Positions 20,216-30,975 of a stretch of DNA of 64,000 nt are shown here, one piece after another; the stretch's first letter is position 1, and every line of letters starts with the position of its first letter. Origin of the DNA: Galeruca laticollis (lineage: Eukaryota > Arthropoda > Insecta > Coleoptera > Chrysomelidae). Position numbers and translations under genes: made by a program. Location of the stretch: positions 22,007,114 through 22,071,113 of the forward strand of contig OY998179.1 of assembly GCA_963921935.1 (NCBI GenBank). The letters run 5' to 3'. The notes under the pieces were generated by a model. It saw nothing but the letters and a program-made list of their open reading frames with translations, had not been told where the DNA came from and made no database searches.

Positions 20216-22505
20216 TCTGGACTTTGTCTGTTTATTAAGGTTATGATGTAAAGTGACAAAGTCTTCTTCTACTTGTTTTAGATCTAGATTATCTGTTGAT
20301 TCCGGGCTTGCCTATGTATCATTTCATGAGATGTGGACTGCCAGCTATCTCTCCATGTCTTTGGTAATCTTCCTGGTGGAGGGGTCCCTGCTAGTTTTCC
20401 CTCTAGTGTAATGCGTGGTAGTCTATCGTCGGTCATCCTCTTCACGTGGTTATACCATTCTATTCTCTGCCTTCCCCATCTCACCACATCCTGTTGTCTT
20501 GTTTTCCCGGCTATTGTTCTCAGCACTAACATTTCGGCGACTCGTAGCATCCTCTTGGTCTTGTTGGTATCCTCTCTCGCTTCTATACCATATGTCATTA
20601 TTGGCCTGACGCATTTCTTAACTCTCCTTTCGCATTTAAGTATCAGCCCATATAGTTTTCCTTAGACAACCGGATATTATGGCTGATTTGTTAATTTGGT
20701 TTTTCAGGTCCTTTACCGGGTCGTGAGCGCTGGATATATCTATATACTTTGGTATCTAAACTGCATGACCTGCTTTATGGGTTTAGTATCTATTATCACC
20801 TTGGTCATGGTTTTCGTTTTACCCATGGATATGTCCATATTGAGTTGCTGACTAATCTGGTTGAACTGTCTCTGTAGGTCATTCTAACTTTCTGAGAATA
20901 TTGCAGCGTCATCGGTGTAGCAGACCATGCTGATAGCCCTGTTGTCATTCTATCTCCCAAGTTCCGGGATGTTTATTCTTCTATGATTTTGTCCATCAGG
21001 AGGTTGAATAAAAATGGACTAAGACTATCTCCCTGTCTAATTCCAAGTGGGGGTGCTAATGTAATATTCTTTTCAGCTTTGATTTGCGTTCTGTTAGTGG
21101 TGTTAAGGTTGTATACCGTTGTTACTATGTTAGCAGGGGCTTCTTTTTCCTTTAGGATTTCTATGACGTCTTCCAGGTGGACTCTGTTAAATGCCTTAGT
21201 AAGGTCGATGAAGCAAATAAATGCTGATGTATTGTACTCTATTGCTTTTTCCTTTACTTGCTTCATAACGAATATAGCATCGGTTGTCGATCTGTTATTT
21301 TTAAATCCTTGTTGTTCCTCTCTAGTTTTTATTTGCTCTTCTAGTTTGTCCTTGAGCAGCCCTGTAAACAGCTTCATTGTTGAGCATAGTAGAGTTATTC
21401 CTCTGCAGTTTTCAGGCTTTGTTTTACCCCTTTTTTGTATATGGGAATTGTGATGCTGGGCTGCCAGTCCTTCGGGATTTCCGTAGTGCTCAATATTTTG
21501 TTAAACAGCGTTGTTAGTCTTACTGCAAGCCCTGGGTCACCGTATTTTAGAAGCTCGTTTGGTATATCGTCTGTACCTGTACTTTTTCTGTTCTTCAGTT
21601 ATTTTAATCGTGCCCTTGTTCCATCTCGTTAACTGTTGCGCTAGATTCTGTCTGGTATCCTTCTGCCATATGTGTGTCCTCGGCATCATATAGCTTCCGG
21701 AAGTATTCCTCCCACACTTCCGTAGTGACTCCTTTAACCTGTACGTATACGTTTACGGGTTTTTCCTGTTTTTAAGCATCTTCCACACCTTTCGTTGGGC
21801 ACCATATAGGTCATGATCCATGTCGCTTGTAAATTTGCCCCAATGCTCTCTTTTCATCGCTTTGATTTTTGAGTTGACTCTGTTCCTGATTTGTATATAT
21901 TCGGTGTGTTTTTCCTGGGTTAGGGTGCTCTTGTATGTTAGAGAGCTTTTCCGCTTTACTTCTGCGAGGTCCTTCACTTCTTGCCAGAATCATGGTTTGG
22001 TGGAGTTTTTTGCATTGATGTTGATTTTCATGTTGCCAATGGATTCTACGGCCGCCTCGTGTACGCAGTTCTTTGTTTCATTCCAGCATGTTTCAACATT
22101 TTGGCTAGTGAGGTCAATCTTACTCATATTTTGCATTAATCTGTTTTCGTACAGTTTTCGAGTGCTGTCTGATTCCATGTTATACTTTTCTATGTTCAAT
22201 GGCGGATTTCTGATTCTTCGTGACTGCTCCATTAGTAACTTACACAGGATAAGATTGTCGTCTGTCCCTAAGTTGGCTGAAGTTATTGCCTTTACATAGA
22301 GTACTTGCAATGGTGTGATTGTTCTGTTGGTAATGATGAAATCGATCATTGATCTTTGGCCTCTGGAGTTATTGAATCTATACTTGTGCTGATCTTTATG
22401 TGAGAAATATGTGTTATTGATCTTCATCTCGTTTCTTGCGCAAAAATCGATTAAAAGCTCTCCGTTCTCATTGATAGTGGACTCGTTGTATTTTTGTTTT
22501 ACGCC
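20216..22505 (-). pseudogene. RTE-like non-LTR retrotransposon, 5'-truncated
   Basis: Reading leftward: the endonuclease end (about 22505-22230, with LLIDFCARNEMKINNTYFSH and GQRSMIDFIITN), a linker with EVWKMLKN-like KVWKMLKNRK, then the RT in frame 21377-20973 (QQGFKNNRSTTDAIFVMKQ, FIDLTKAFNRVHLED, GIRQGDSLSPFLFN). The YADD region is at about 20950-20890, decayed to YTDDAAIF with later stops, and the C-terminal part is at 20598-20284 (VRWGRQRIEWYNHVKRM). Several frameshifts separate the pieces. The endonuclease start is missing, so it is 5'-truncated; its 5' limit abuts the RT of a different element. Confidence 0.82.
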
Positions 22506-23110
22506 TGGTAGTACTCGTATCATATTACCATTATTTTTAATCTCCCAATATTTGTTTGTTAAACATTGTGATGTGAGATAAGCAAGATTTTTGAGGTTAT
22601 TGCAGCAATCTTTTTCTCTAATTTTGATTAAATATTTATTTGTCAGATATTCGCGTCTAATTGCTAATGGAGGTTCAAGAGATTCAACTAAGATTGCATC
22701 AGTTGGGGATGATCTCATTGCTCCTATACATATACGTAGAGCTTCAAATTGAATGCGATCTACAGTTTGTAGATTTGTTTTGCTAGGAGAACCATACAAA
22801 GTCGATCTATAATCCAGAATTGAGCGGATGTATGCTCTATAAAACATTAATGAAATGGCCACACCAACACCAAACTTTAACCTAGAAACACATCTTAACA
22901 TGTTTATCCCTTTTTCACATCTACATTTGATATACTCAATATGTTTCGTCCACAACAACTTACTATCCAGAAATATGCCTAGGTATTTATAATTATTCAC
23001 CACTGGAATTGTAAGTTCAGAGAGAAGCACTGTTGCGGGTGGCTAATATCGATGTCTCGTGAAAAAAAGGACAGAGCATTTTTCAGGCGATATGTTAAAA
23101 CCTAATGCCC
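22506..23110 (-). pseudogene. RT thumb and connection of a second non-LTR element
   Basis: Reading from about 23110: GFNISPEKCSVLFFTR, a stop, then VVNNYKYLGIFLDSKLLWTKH, LMFYRAYIRSILDYRS and AMRSSPTDAILVESLEPPL. This is the post-YADD part of an I/Jockey-like RT, cut at both sides. On its 3' side it runs without a stop into the RTE-like endonuclease, giving a 346-residue chimeric frame at 23030-21990. Confidence 0.8.
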
Positions 23111-23317
23111 GGTTTCTCAGTATATGACGTTATCCAATCGATAACTATCAAATAGATAAATTTATCAAACCAATAAATTATTATGGATTTCTGAACTTCA
23201 ACGTGGCATAAATTGTGGAACTGACAACTATTGAATAGATAAATGAAGAAGATCGGTCCTTATTTTAATATTTTATTTGTTATCAAGTCTATTGGTTATT
23301 GGTTTATTGTTTACTAA

Positions 23318-24049
23318 AGGCGGGTTTATACAACATTTACATAGTCATAATCATAATCACAGTCAGAATCATAAACATAATCACAATCACAATTCTAAAA
23401 GGCGTTTATACAACTTTAATAGTCACAGTCATAAGCATAAGATTTATATAAATGAAGGTAGCCTACAGCCATAGATAAGTGAAACAAACGTCAAACCAGT
23501 GGTCAAACGTCATTTCATGAAGGTTATCTATGGTCATTTCTGTTTTTGATAGCTTTTGTATATTTTCGTCGGTAGTGTCAACGAACAATAACAACCGCGT
23601 ATGAACAAAAATCAATTCAATTTAATCTTTCAAAACCAGTTCTACACAAAAATCAACAGAGTATGATACAAATATAATACACGTGTATGGTATAAACAAT
23701 GAATCACAACAAAACCTGAAAAAACGGCCAACAAAATGGATTCTGTAATGGAAACGCCCCTTCTGTCAATGTCGCCTGCATAGAAAAAGTATATATAGCG
23801 AGTTTCTTTTATATATACTTTTTCTATGGTCGTCTGTCGGGTTCGACGCATGCGCACTTCAATTCTCGTCATAATCATAATCATAAAAGTTAAAAGTTGG
23901 GAACTTCAAGGTCAGTAAAATTATGCTTATGATTATGATTGTGATTATGACAATTGTATAAACGGACCTATAAGAAATAATTAGTTTAACTCTTATGATT
24001 GTGACTGTGATTATGATTATGACTATGTAAATGTTGTATAAACCTGCCT
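23318..24049. mobile_element. MITE with TAA duplication and CATAAT-rich inverted ends
   Basis: The left end starts AGGCGGGTTTATACAACATT and the right end is the complement of AGGCAGGTTTATACAACATT; the match continues for about 57 bp with only two mismatches. TAA flanks both ends (23315-23317 and 24050-24052), the size and sequence of a Harbinger-type duplication. The outer repeats contain runs of CATAAT, CACAAT and CATAAG units, and a second, shorter GTTTATACAA plus CATAA block follows inside each end. There is no transposase frame. A 50-bp perfect hairpin lies inside. Confidence 0.85.
23779..23828. repeat. Perfect 18-19-bp inverted repeat (hairpin) inside MITE
   Basis: CATAGAAAAAGTATATAT at 23779-23796 faces its exact complement ending at 23828, with a loop of about 13 bases (GCGAGTTTCTTTT). 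Nothing comparable surrounds it. It may be a tiny inserted foldback element or a structure of the MITE itself. Confidence 0.8.
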
Positions 24050-24052
24050 TAA

Positions 24053-24828
24053 ATCTAAAAACGTGTTTACAATAATAGTAATCGAGAGCAAAGATAATAA
24101 AAGGTCTAAAACCAAAATCTTTACGGAGTATGACAAAAATGTATTATTTGAGATAACTCAACAATATTAGCATATTACAGAAAACAAAACAAACCAATTC
24201 CACGAATATTCAAATGAAAAATTAAGCAAGGAAACCATCAGAGATAATTTTATTTATTTTAATGCCAATTGTTAAATAGGCAATCGTTCTATGAAGCAGT
24301 TACATGCTTTGTATGACAGGATGAGAAAAAATGCGAGGAAAAACATGATGGAAGATAAGATTGTGTCTACTACTAATTACGTTCAAATTGTGTCCGATTA
24401 ATTCAATTAATAGGTTGGCTGACTGAATCTGTTTTAAAATTCCAAGTCACTATATTTCCCGAACTGATTTTCTAGGGTAGGTACAAAAATTTCTTAGCCG
24501 AATTATATCTAAAATTTCTTCATTCGATGATCTAGATGAATGTGAATATTCCATATTAATACAAAATATTCGATAAAAACACATTGTATATTCTATATTA
24601 GCAATAGCAATTTTCTTCATTCAACCTTCGAATTGCAATATATCTTCAGAGGTTAGATTAGGTAAATGAATTTAACAACCTGCGCTTGCGCCAATAGTTA
24701 TCCAATGGTTATCTGCTCAATTTTCTACAGATATGGATTCGACAACTTATCGCGTAGATAATGTTTATCAAACAGTTCGGAAACCCAATCTACCAGATAT
24801 ATATGGCTTATTGAGTACATAGCTCTAT
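24053..24828. other. No feature recognised
   Basis: AT-rich DNA without a persuasive reading frame. A GATAACTAT-like string recurs here (about 24700) and at 23135, on both sides of the MITE, but I cannot define a parent element from it. Confidence 0.4.
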
Positions 24829-25195
24829 CTAATAGATATATTTTACTTCATAAACCAGGCATAAGTCATATAAGGATCGTCTAATAGTATTCATCATGTT
24901 CTCGAGATCACACAAGCACTCTTGGTGTGAATTTTGGATCGTGTAATAGGCAAAATAATCAGCATACTGAACTTTATAACAAGAATCATCTCCTGTCCGA
25001 TGCAATTCTGTTGTATATAAATTAAAAAGAAAAGTGCTCAAAACAGATCCTTGCGGTAGATTTATACAATCTGGTATTACCTCTTTTCTAAGGCATTCTT
25101 GGTTAAACCAAATGTTTTGTGATGCTTTGTAACGTTTTTGTAGTAACTTCTGGTACAGTCGGGTCAAATCTTTTCTCGAAGTTTTTTTAATGAAA
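24829..25195 (-). pseudogene. Non-LTR reverse transcriptase fragment
   Basis: About 120 residues survive: TRLYQKLLQKRYKASQNIW, then NLPQGSVLSTFLFNLYTTEL and VQYADYFAYYT. The box after PQGSVLS is YADY, so the second catalytic Asp is Tyr. The first dozen residues of the open frame come from the adjoining Penelope repeat, which marks the junction near 25195. Jockey or CR1-like by eye; too short to place. Confidence 0.75.
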
Positions 25196-25679
25196 TTAAC
25201 TGTCTCTACCCTTACTTCGTGGAATCTACTCATATTACTGTTTTAAATATGAAGTCGTCAATTAACAGATAAATCTAGGGAGTTCTCCACTTTTAAACTG
25301 TCTTCTTATGTGATAATTGTCAAGATAAGCAGATATAGTTTTACTGGTTTTCTATATCATGATCTTAATTGGGAATAAGATATCCAGGATATCTCCATAG
25401 GGCTAATAATATCTAAACTTTAATATTTGTAACATCATATCTTCTTCTTTTCTCTATTAACTTATATTAAGTCAATTACTTCTTAGTCTAGCCAAAAATA
25501 ATTAATAAGAACTTCTGTCATTCTGACGATGGTATTTAATATCGAAGCAATTGTCAAATTTCTTTGAATTTTTAACAATTTTTTCAATATATTGTGGAAT
25601 TATTCAGGAGCAGTAAGTTTAATTTAAAACAGTAATATGAGTAGACTCCACTAAGTAAGGGTCGAGACAGTTAATTTCA
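25191..25679 (+). mobile_element. Penelope-like 3' region bounded by 58-bp inverted repeats
   Basis: 25250-25620 matches the 3' non-coding part of the Penelope arms (compare 9350-9750), including the CTGACGA motif. Its outer parts, 25191-25248 and 25622-25679, are inverted copies of each other over 58 bp with three mismatches. The right one corresponds to the natural 3' end of the left arm at 5410-5460. No RT or endonuclease is left. Penelope copies often carry such short inverted end pieces. Confidence 0.8.
25513..25565 (+). ncRNA. Hammerhead-like core, third copy
   Basis: CTGACGA at 25523-25529 is followed by GAAG at 25544-25547 (GAAA in the other copies) and GTC at 25553-25555. The core has one change at a position that should be invariant, so this copy should be inactive. 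Confidence 0.35.
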
Positions 25680-26640
25680 TATACAGAGACCCTAAATATG
25701 AGCTCTTAAGAGTGAAGTCAAGAATAGAACAGGTCCGTGTAAAAAGACAGTGGTCATGGCTGAAAAAAGTGAGAGACTGGACTGAACTCAGTTCATAGAA
25801 ACTACTCAAAATTGTACAAGATATGAGAAATAAAACATTGTGAATGTCTTATTTTAATTGGCTATTTCTGCTGCTGTCATTGATACTGAATAAGAATGTA
25901 GGTAGGTATAAGTTTATTTTCCCTTGTAGATCTGAAATTTTTCTAGAACGAAATTTCGTATATTCAATTATATCCTATACATATGTATCATATTACTAAG
26001 TCATACATTGAAAATTATTAGTCATAGCGAGCTTACAATACATTGTGTGCTGGTATGAACACCTGCAGATATCGCAAACAATTGAAGGTCTTCATATTAT
26101 GACCAGAAGTGATAATTGAACAAAGCACAGTAAGAGAATAGATATTTTGGATTTTTTTTAGTGGTGTTAGTCTCCAGATCATAAAAAAGACATTAAAATA
26201 CAAGAATATGTTGCCAAATTAACAGACAGAATTTCTTTATTGGACGTATTACTTCCAATGTTATTAAATATTAAAGAGAAAAGTTTTTTATCATGCATGA
26301 CTAACATCACTGTCCAAGTAACTACAAGGAAGAATAGGACTAGACAATTATGAAATATTGAAATATTTGAAGTGTTTGAAAAATATTCATTTTCTCTTTA
26401 ACTTTGACGGTATATATTTTGCGAACAATAAGCCTGCAAAAATTTTCTATTGATTTGAAACGGGACCTTTTGAATATTATTCTTCTTTATTATTTAACAA
26501 TGGTAATCTAAAAGATGAATAAACATTTTTGCCTCTACATTCCTAACAATCTAGATGTCACCTGTGGTCCATCTTAATGTTTGACGTCATCTGCTTACTT
26601 CTTTGTTGTGGCTACAGAGCACATAACTAACTGCTTTGTA
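25680..26640. other. Mostly unrecognised; small retroelement tail at left
   Basis: Around 25715-25840 the + strand reads VKSRIEQVRVKRQWSWLKKVRDWTE, which resembles the C-terminal RRxSWLRNIRDWTG stretch of some non-LTR elements. The remainder is AT-rich with no feature I can support. Confidence 0.4.
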
Positions 26641-26644
26641 CTAA

Positions 26645-26975
26645 CATACATTTACACAAGCTCTACCGGTTTAGTTCTTTTGAGTCTTCGTATTTGAGGT
26701 TGGTTGTCTAGAAGCTGGAACATTCCAAGTTTCGGATGTTTATGCAGCTTCTCTTCATGTCTTCTGGCACCCTTTTTAAAATTCCATCTGGAATATATTC
26801 GACTTGGAGGTCTTTATGTAAATCGTCGTTCGTATCATACCAAGGAGCATAAGCAATATTGCTTAATATTCGGTTTTGGAACGTTTCTAGGCAACTATAA
26901 TTGCTTTTTTGGTACCACCCCATAATTGTGAGGCATAAGCCCACACCGGTTGCAAAACCTACTTATAAATCAGTA
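26645..26975 (-). pseudogene. Jockey ORF2 C-terminal fragment
   Basis: Reading leftward it gives LQPVWAYASQLWG, then a frameshift, then CLETFQNRILSNIAYAPWYD and DDLHKDLQVEYIPDGILKR. The same stretch occurs at the end of the intact Jockey ORF2 at 50129-52786 (FQNKVLRNIVNAPWYSRNSD, DLHRDLEMDTV), so it is a divergent relative. Only the last hundred residues or so remain. Confidence 0.85.
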
Positions 26976-27913
26976 ATTTGTACGGAATTGAAAGCTACGA
27001 GTGGTTACCTATTAACCAATACATATTTGTATACTTTATCTTCAAATAGTGGACTGAAAAAGGGGCAAAAAAGTTTCAATTTTTTTAAGGTACAACAACC
27101 ACATGTGGTCTTTACAAAATAATAGTCTAGGTCCCTGGCCATCTGAAATCGGCAATTACAACATTTTTTGATAGGGACAACATTTTTTTGTCTAATATTT
27201 GTCAAAAATTTGTCAAAATTATGTTTTATTATTTTTTCACACATACCTCGCGATATCTCCGGAACTAAACAAGATATTTTCAACTTTTTTGTTAATCGGC
27301 AGGAGAAACGTAAGCGGAGATTACTGTGTTAGTTTCATTTGTATAGAAAACCTAGTTTTGTGTAAAACTAGACTTTAATCTTTACTTTGTTGCAGCACTA
27401 TTTTCAGTAATTGAGAAACTTTTTGGTTTTTCAAAATTTCACTAAGCTATCTGCGTAACAAATAAAGCTAAAGCTTCAAGAAAGTTTTTAAAACAAGAAT
27501 CACTATTCTAACTATCATAGTTTTCAAGCAATAGTTGCTTGAAGTTAGAAGGTTCCGCACCTCCATGGGCCACCGCGCCGGCCGCGGCCCTTCAGCTAGC
27601 TAAAAATACTGTAAGCGATATTGTCGTGGCGCCGACTTAATTATACCTGTGACCTGTAAATTAATAAAAGTTATTCCTTTGGTTTAGATTAACAAAACAA
27701 AATTTTATTATTAAAACTATCTTCATCGCAAGAATAAACTCTTTTTATAGCAACTTAAATTAAAGATATTTATGTTGACCATTTTTTGACATTATTTAAT
27801 AGGTACATCTGACAAAACAAAAACAAAAAAACTCATTAGTCTCTAAAAAAAATCGCAAAAACATTAATGAAAAAATTATAAAACTAATTAAACTAAATAA
27901 CATAAAACATATT
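26976..27913. other. No feature recognised
   Basis: The longest frame (27283-27005, -) has many Cys and Phe residues but no domain I know, and I do not count it as a gene. A short GC-rich patch (GCGCCGGCCGCGGCC) at 27570-27584 stands out from the AT-rich surroundings. Confidence 0.4.
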
Positions 27914-28200
27914 TTAAGAGTCACCATCTTCGCAGTCTGATAAAATTTCATAGGTTAGGATGTTACAGTAGTTTGTATATTTACAGTTACTGCAGCATTT
28001 TAACCCTTGTGAAATGCAGGTACACTTATTATTGTTGCAATTTAAGTCTGAACATCGTATTGACAAAATTGTTCTTACATCATCGGGCACTGGTTCTTGA
28101 GAAGAAAAATTGGCTTTCCAAATATTTTCTTCTAATGTCCATCCGTATAGAGTCGGATCTTCTAGTAGCATATTTTGAATGTGGCTATTGTACTTTGGTG
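27914..28200 (-). pseudogene. Cysteine-rich C-terminal fragment, unknown protein
   Basis: The frame gives HIQNMLLEDPTLYGWTLEEN, then PVPDDVRTILSIRC, CNNNKCTCISQGLKCCSNC and YTNYCN. Proline-led lead-in followed by closely spaced Cys pairs resembles the short CXC-like tails found at the end of several repeat-associated insect proteins. Its 5' side is fused to a Gypsy RNase H fragment near 28200, which suggests a chance junction. I cannot assign a function. Confidence 0.45.
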
Positions 28201-28450
28201 TGTATTTCCACTCTTGAAAGTGCGTTGGTGTTGGTATTAAATTCTCCTTTCTTATACACAACTTCGTAATCGTACTCTTCGAATTTTAATCTCCATCTTA
28301 CTAGTTTGAAGTTTGGTTCTTTCGAAGAAAAGAGATACTGAAGCGATCTGTGGTCTGAGAGAATTTTAAACTTTCTTCCGAATAAATACGGACGAAAGTA
28401 TTTAGTGGCCCATACTATAGCTAACATCTCTTTCTCAATTGTCGAATGTT
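28185..28450 (-). pseudogene. Ty3/Gypsy RNase H fragment
   Basis: The frame reads STIEKEMLAIVWATKYFRPY, then FGRKFKILSDHRSLQYLFSS, and FEEYDYEVVYKKGEFNTNTNALSR. This is the RNase H and start of the linker of a Gypsy-type pol. Nothing of protease, RT or integrase is present: upstream, within about 30 bases, the sequence becomes gag. Confidence 0.88.
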
Positions 28451-28459
28451 AGTTTCTGT

Positions 28460-28990
28460 CTCGTTTGTTGCCAACGAGGGTTGAAGAACGTTGGTTGTAG
28501 TTGGACCATCGTTTGTGGGAAAACTAGAGGTCATTGAGAATAGGTTGGTTATTTCTGGGCCGAAAAGTTATTTGTGGATCGTCCTGGAGTTGAAGATTGA
28601 GGCAAGATTACCCCTTTGCAAATATCGGATGTTGCTTTCTTCTTGAATATATTGAATTGCAATTGCTAGGTTATTAAGCCGCTTTGCCCTTATAGTTGAG
28701 CCCAAAGGTTCTCGTAAGTCTGCTAGGAAAGTAGTTAATGCTTGTTGTCGAAAGAATTCCATTTTGCTTCTTTTTATTTCTGGATTTTGGGTATAAACTT
28801 CGTTATAATTGGTAATACAGTTTAGAAGTTCCATTGTTTTCTCATAAAACTGCATAGGTGTTTCTTGAGGGCCCTGTAGAAGGTTGACTAAATCTCTAAT
28901 AAGGAAATTTTCGTTTCTTTGATCTCCAAAGTTTTGAATTGAGACATCTTTCACAGCGTCCCATGCTTCACATCCATAAATAGAAATTAC
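28460..28990 (-). pseudogene. Gypsy-type gag fragment
   Basis: The frame 28954-28568 reads VSIQNFGDQRNENFLIRDLV, then LLQGPQETPMQFYEKTMELL and LREPLGSTIRAKRLNNL, a Retrotrans_gag-like capsid segment. It is preceded by HPWDAV-like sequence at 28985-28955 (decayed). It continues, with stops, to about 28460 and then joins the RNase H fragment. The direct joining of gag to RNase H means protease and RT were deleted. Confidence 0.8.
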
Positions 28991-29073
28991 TTCCTCGCCT
29001 TACGGCTCGTGCCACAAACTTCTGCGCTCGTGGGAAAAGTAACGCTCTGCGCACATGTACAAACTACTATTTC

Positions 29074-29677
29074 CGCATCTGTGAGACGCCCTGAACAATA
29101 TCCTATCATAAAATTGTCTCTTGTATACACTTAGGAGACTGTATCGTGCTAACAAACCGAAATTGCTCCAAAAATAACCTAAAATGCAGTATATCAGGAT
29201 TTCTAGGACCCGTTGTCAGTTGAAAATGAATAGCGTTCTTCTGTGAGATGCCCTGAAAAATATCCAATTATAAAATTGATCACTTGTACACTCCGGAGAC
29301 TGTATCGTGCTAACAAACTGAAGTTTCTCCAAAAATTACAAAAATGTCTTACTCCAAGTACTATAGCACCCGTTGCACTGGCTCTGGTGAGCTGAAAATT
29401 AATAGGGTTCATCTCTGAGATATTCTGAACAATATTCAATCATAAAATTGGTTACTCGTCAGCACTCCGGAAGCTGTATCGTGCTAACAAGACATGTTAC
29501 AAAATGTGGCCGACGACAACGACGACGACATACACACAGGATTTTTTTCTAAAAACCGTTTTTCCATCATGTTCTTGCTGAAAAACTTGAAAATAACTAA
29601 AAAAAAATCCAAAATTCCAACTTTTTTGGGGTAAACCAATACTTGTCTCGTAAATGAGATAAATTGGGCAGAAAAGT
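29074..29677 (+). repeat. 173-bp tandem-repeat element, copy A (three units)
   Basis: The string TGTATCGTGCTAACAA recurs at 29140, 29301 and 29475 (spacings 161 and 174). The units also share CATAAAATTG and the stretch ending in GCTGAAAAT. After the last unit comes a CGACGA-rich patch, then CACACAGGATTTTTTTCTAA, and a tail with GGTAAACCAATACTT ending near TTGGGCAGAAAAGTA at 29677. The same order is found in copy B at 39518-40490, and both begin with TTCCGCATCTGTG. So the array is part of a defined mobile unit. Confidence 0.85.
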
Positions 29678-30972
29678 AGAAATGGACAAATCAGAGAGTG
29701 AATGTTGTTGATACTGCGAGAACATCGCTGAAACTGCAGAATATTTGTTTTGCAAAGGCTCAGTTAGCCTGTGGGGGCAGCGAGGGTGGAAGGCGGGGTG
29801 AGGACCACTGCAATTGGTACAGACTGGAGTTTCGGACTTGATGCAATTATCGGGGCGGTGGCCTGTTTGGCTGCAAGAAAGAAGGGCATGTCGGTTTAGA
29901 CTGACAAGAATCGGAGGAATGTCCGGTTTGCGTGCATCGATTGCAGTATTTTGGGACTGGGGGCAGCGAGTTGGGGTTGGATGGCTCGCACTGATGTGGG
30001 AGACCATGAGAGACCGGAGGTAAGAGCCTGGTGGTAATGGGTTTCGGAATGGAACATCGATGTTGGCTTGTTCGTGGCCTTGGCAATGATTCGCCAGGTT
30101 TTAACGAACGGAAATTGGAGGTCGTGAAAAATTTCTTCGAATTCTTCGAGAGGGATTGTTGCGTCCACATTCCTGCAGACGAACGAGAATGTAGGTGTAA
30201 GAATTTTGTTGGTTGGGCGGGGTGGCGTTCAGTGGAATTGAGAATGTTGACGTTGATATTGGAATCACCAGTCGAATTGTGGATTTTCCTGAGTAGAGTG
30301 GAGGGTGCCATTTGGGATGTTATTTTGAGGAGGACAGTTCGGTTGTAATTGACTTTAAGGTAGGAAATTTGTCTGTTTAGGAGTTCATAGGTGTTGAGAA
30401 GGTCGAAGAGGTAGTTTTCGAAGGTTTGTGTTGTTGTATTGTTAATGGGGGTTGATGTGGGATTATTGAGGGGAGTAGGTCGGGGTTTTGTTTTACCGAC
30501 TAGGGTGAAATCATTCTCGCCGGGACTGGATGGTTGTCGGGCAATTGAGGGTGTGGGAGATTAGGATCATACGGAGGAAGTGTAAGACCTGGTGGGGGAT
30601 GCGAAGGAAATGTGTTTTGGGGTTGACGTACAGGATTTTTGAAGGTTTGAGGAGGTTGGAGGTTTTGAGGGGTTTGGAGGCTTTGAGGTTGTTTGGAAGT
30701 TTGAATGAGATGATGTTGTTGTGAGGGATTCGTAGCATTTAGATGATTCTTCTAGAAGTTGGATTGTGGATTCGGCGATTTCGGAGTTGTTGGGTAGTCA
30801 TATCAGTTAGATCGTAATATTCAGTATCTGAAGCGGTGGATTTGGGTACGTTTTTGGCTCTGCGGGTGCGTCTGGAGGACATTTTTGGATGTTTTATGTT
30901 GGGAATAGGTATGTAAATTAGGCCGTGAACGCTAATACTAACAACGGACTCACTGCCGGAGGTAGTTGCCAC
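29678..30972 (-). pseudogene. ORF1 (Gag-like) of a non-LTR retrotransposon
   Basis: Reading leftward from about 30972: a start region with MSSRRTRRAKNVPKS, a Pro/Asn-rich linker with PPPGLTLPPYDPNLPHPQ, then VLLKITSQMAPSTLLRKIHN, and Cys-rich knuckles (CNRCTQTGHSSDSC, SCSQTGHRPDNC, CTNCSGPHPAFHPRCPHR). Zinc knuckles of this kind end the ORF1 proteins of I-clade elements and bind the element RNA. Several frameshifts separate the blocks. The C terminus is cut at 29677 by the 173-bp-repeat element, so ORF2 is absent here. Confidence 0.78.
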
Positions 30973-30975
30973 CTC

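Noticed and set aside
23277..23474. A 65-residue frame rich in His-Asn-His-Ser repeats
   Set aside because: It is the translation of the CATAAT-like terminal repeat of the MITE at 23318-24049, and the inverted copy at the other end gives the same pattern on the other strand.
27005..27283. A 92-residue Cys- and Phe-rich frame
   Set aside because: The Cys spacing does not form a known finger, and the region is low-complexity AT-rich DNA with no supporting context.
28980..29070. GC-richer patch with GCCTTACGGCTCGTGCCAC-like sequence
   Set aside because: It resembles the apex of the palindrome at 19.67 kb only superficially, and no arms flank it.
29203..29439. Open frames across the 173-bp tandem units
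   Set aside because: Frames are broken between units and copies; the period (173-175) is not consistently a multiple of three, so the array is not coding.
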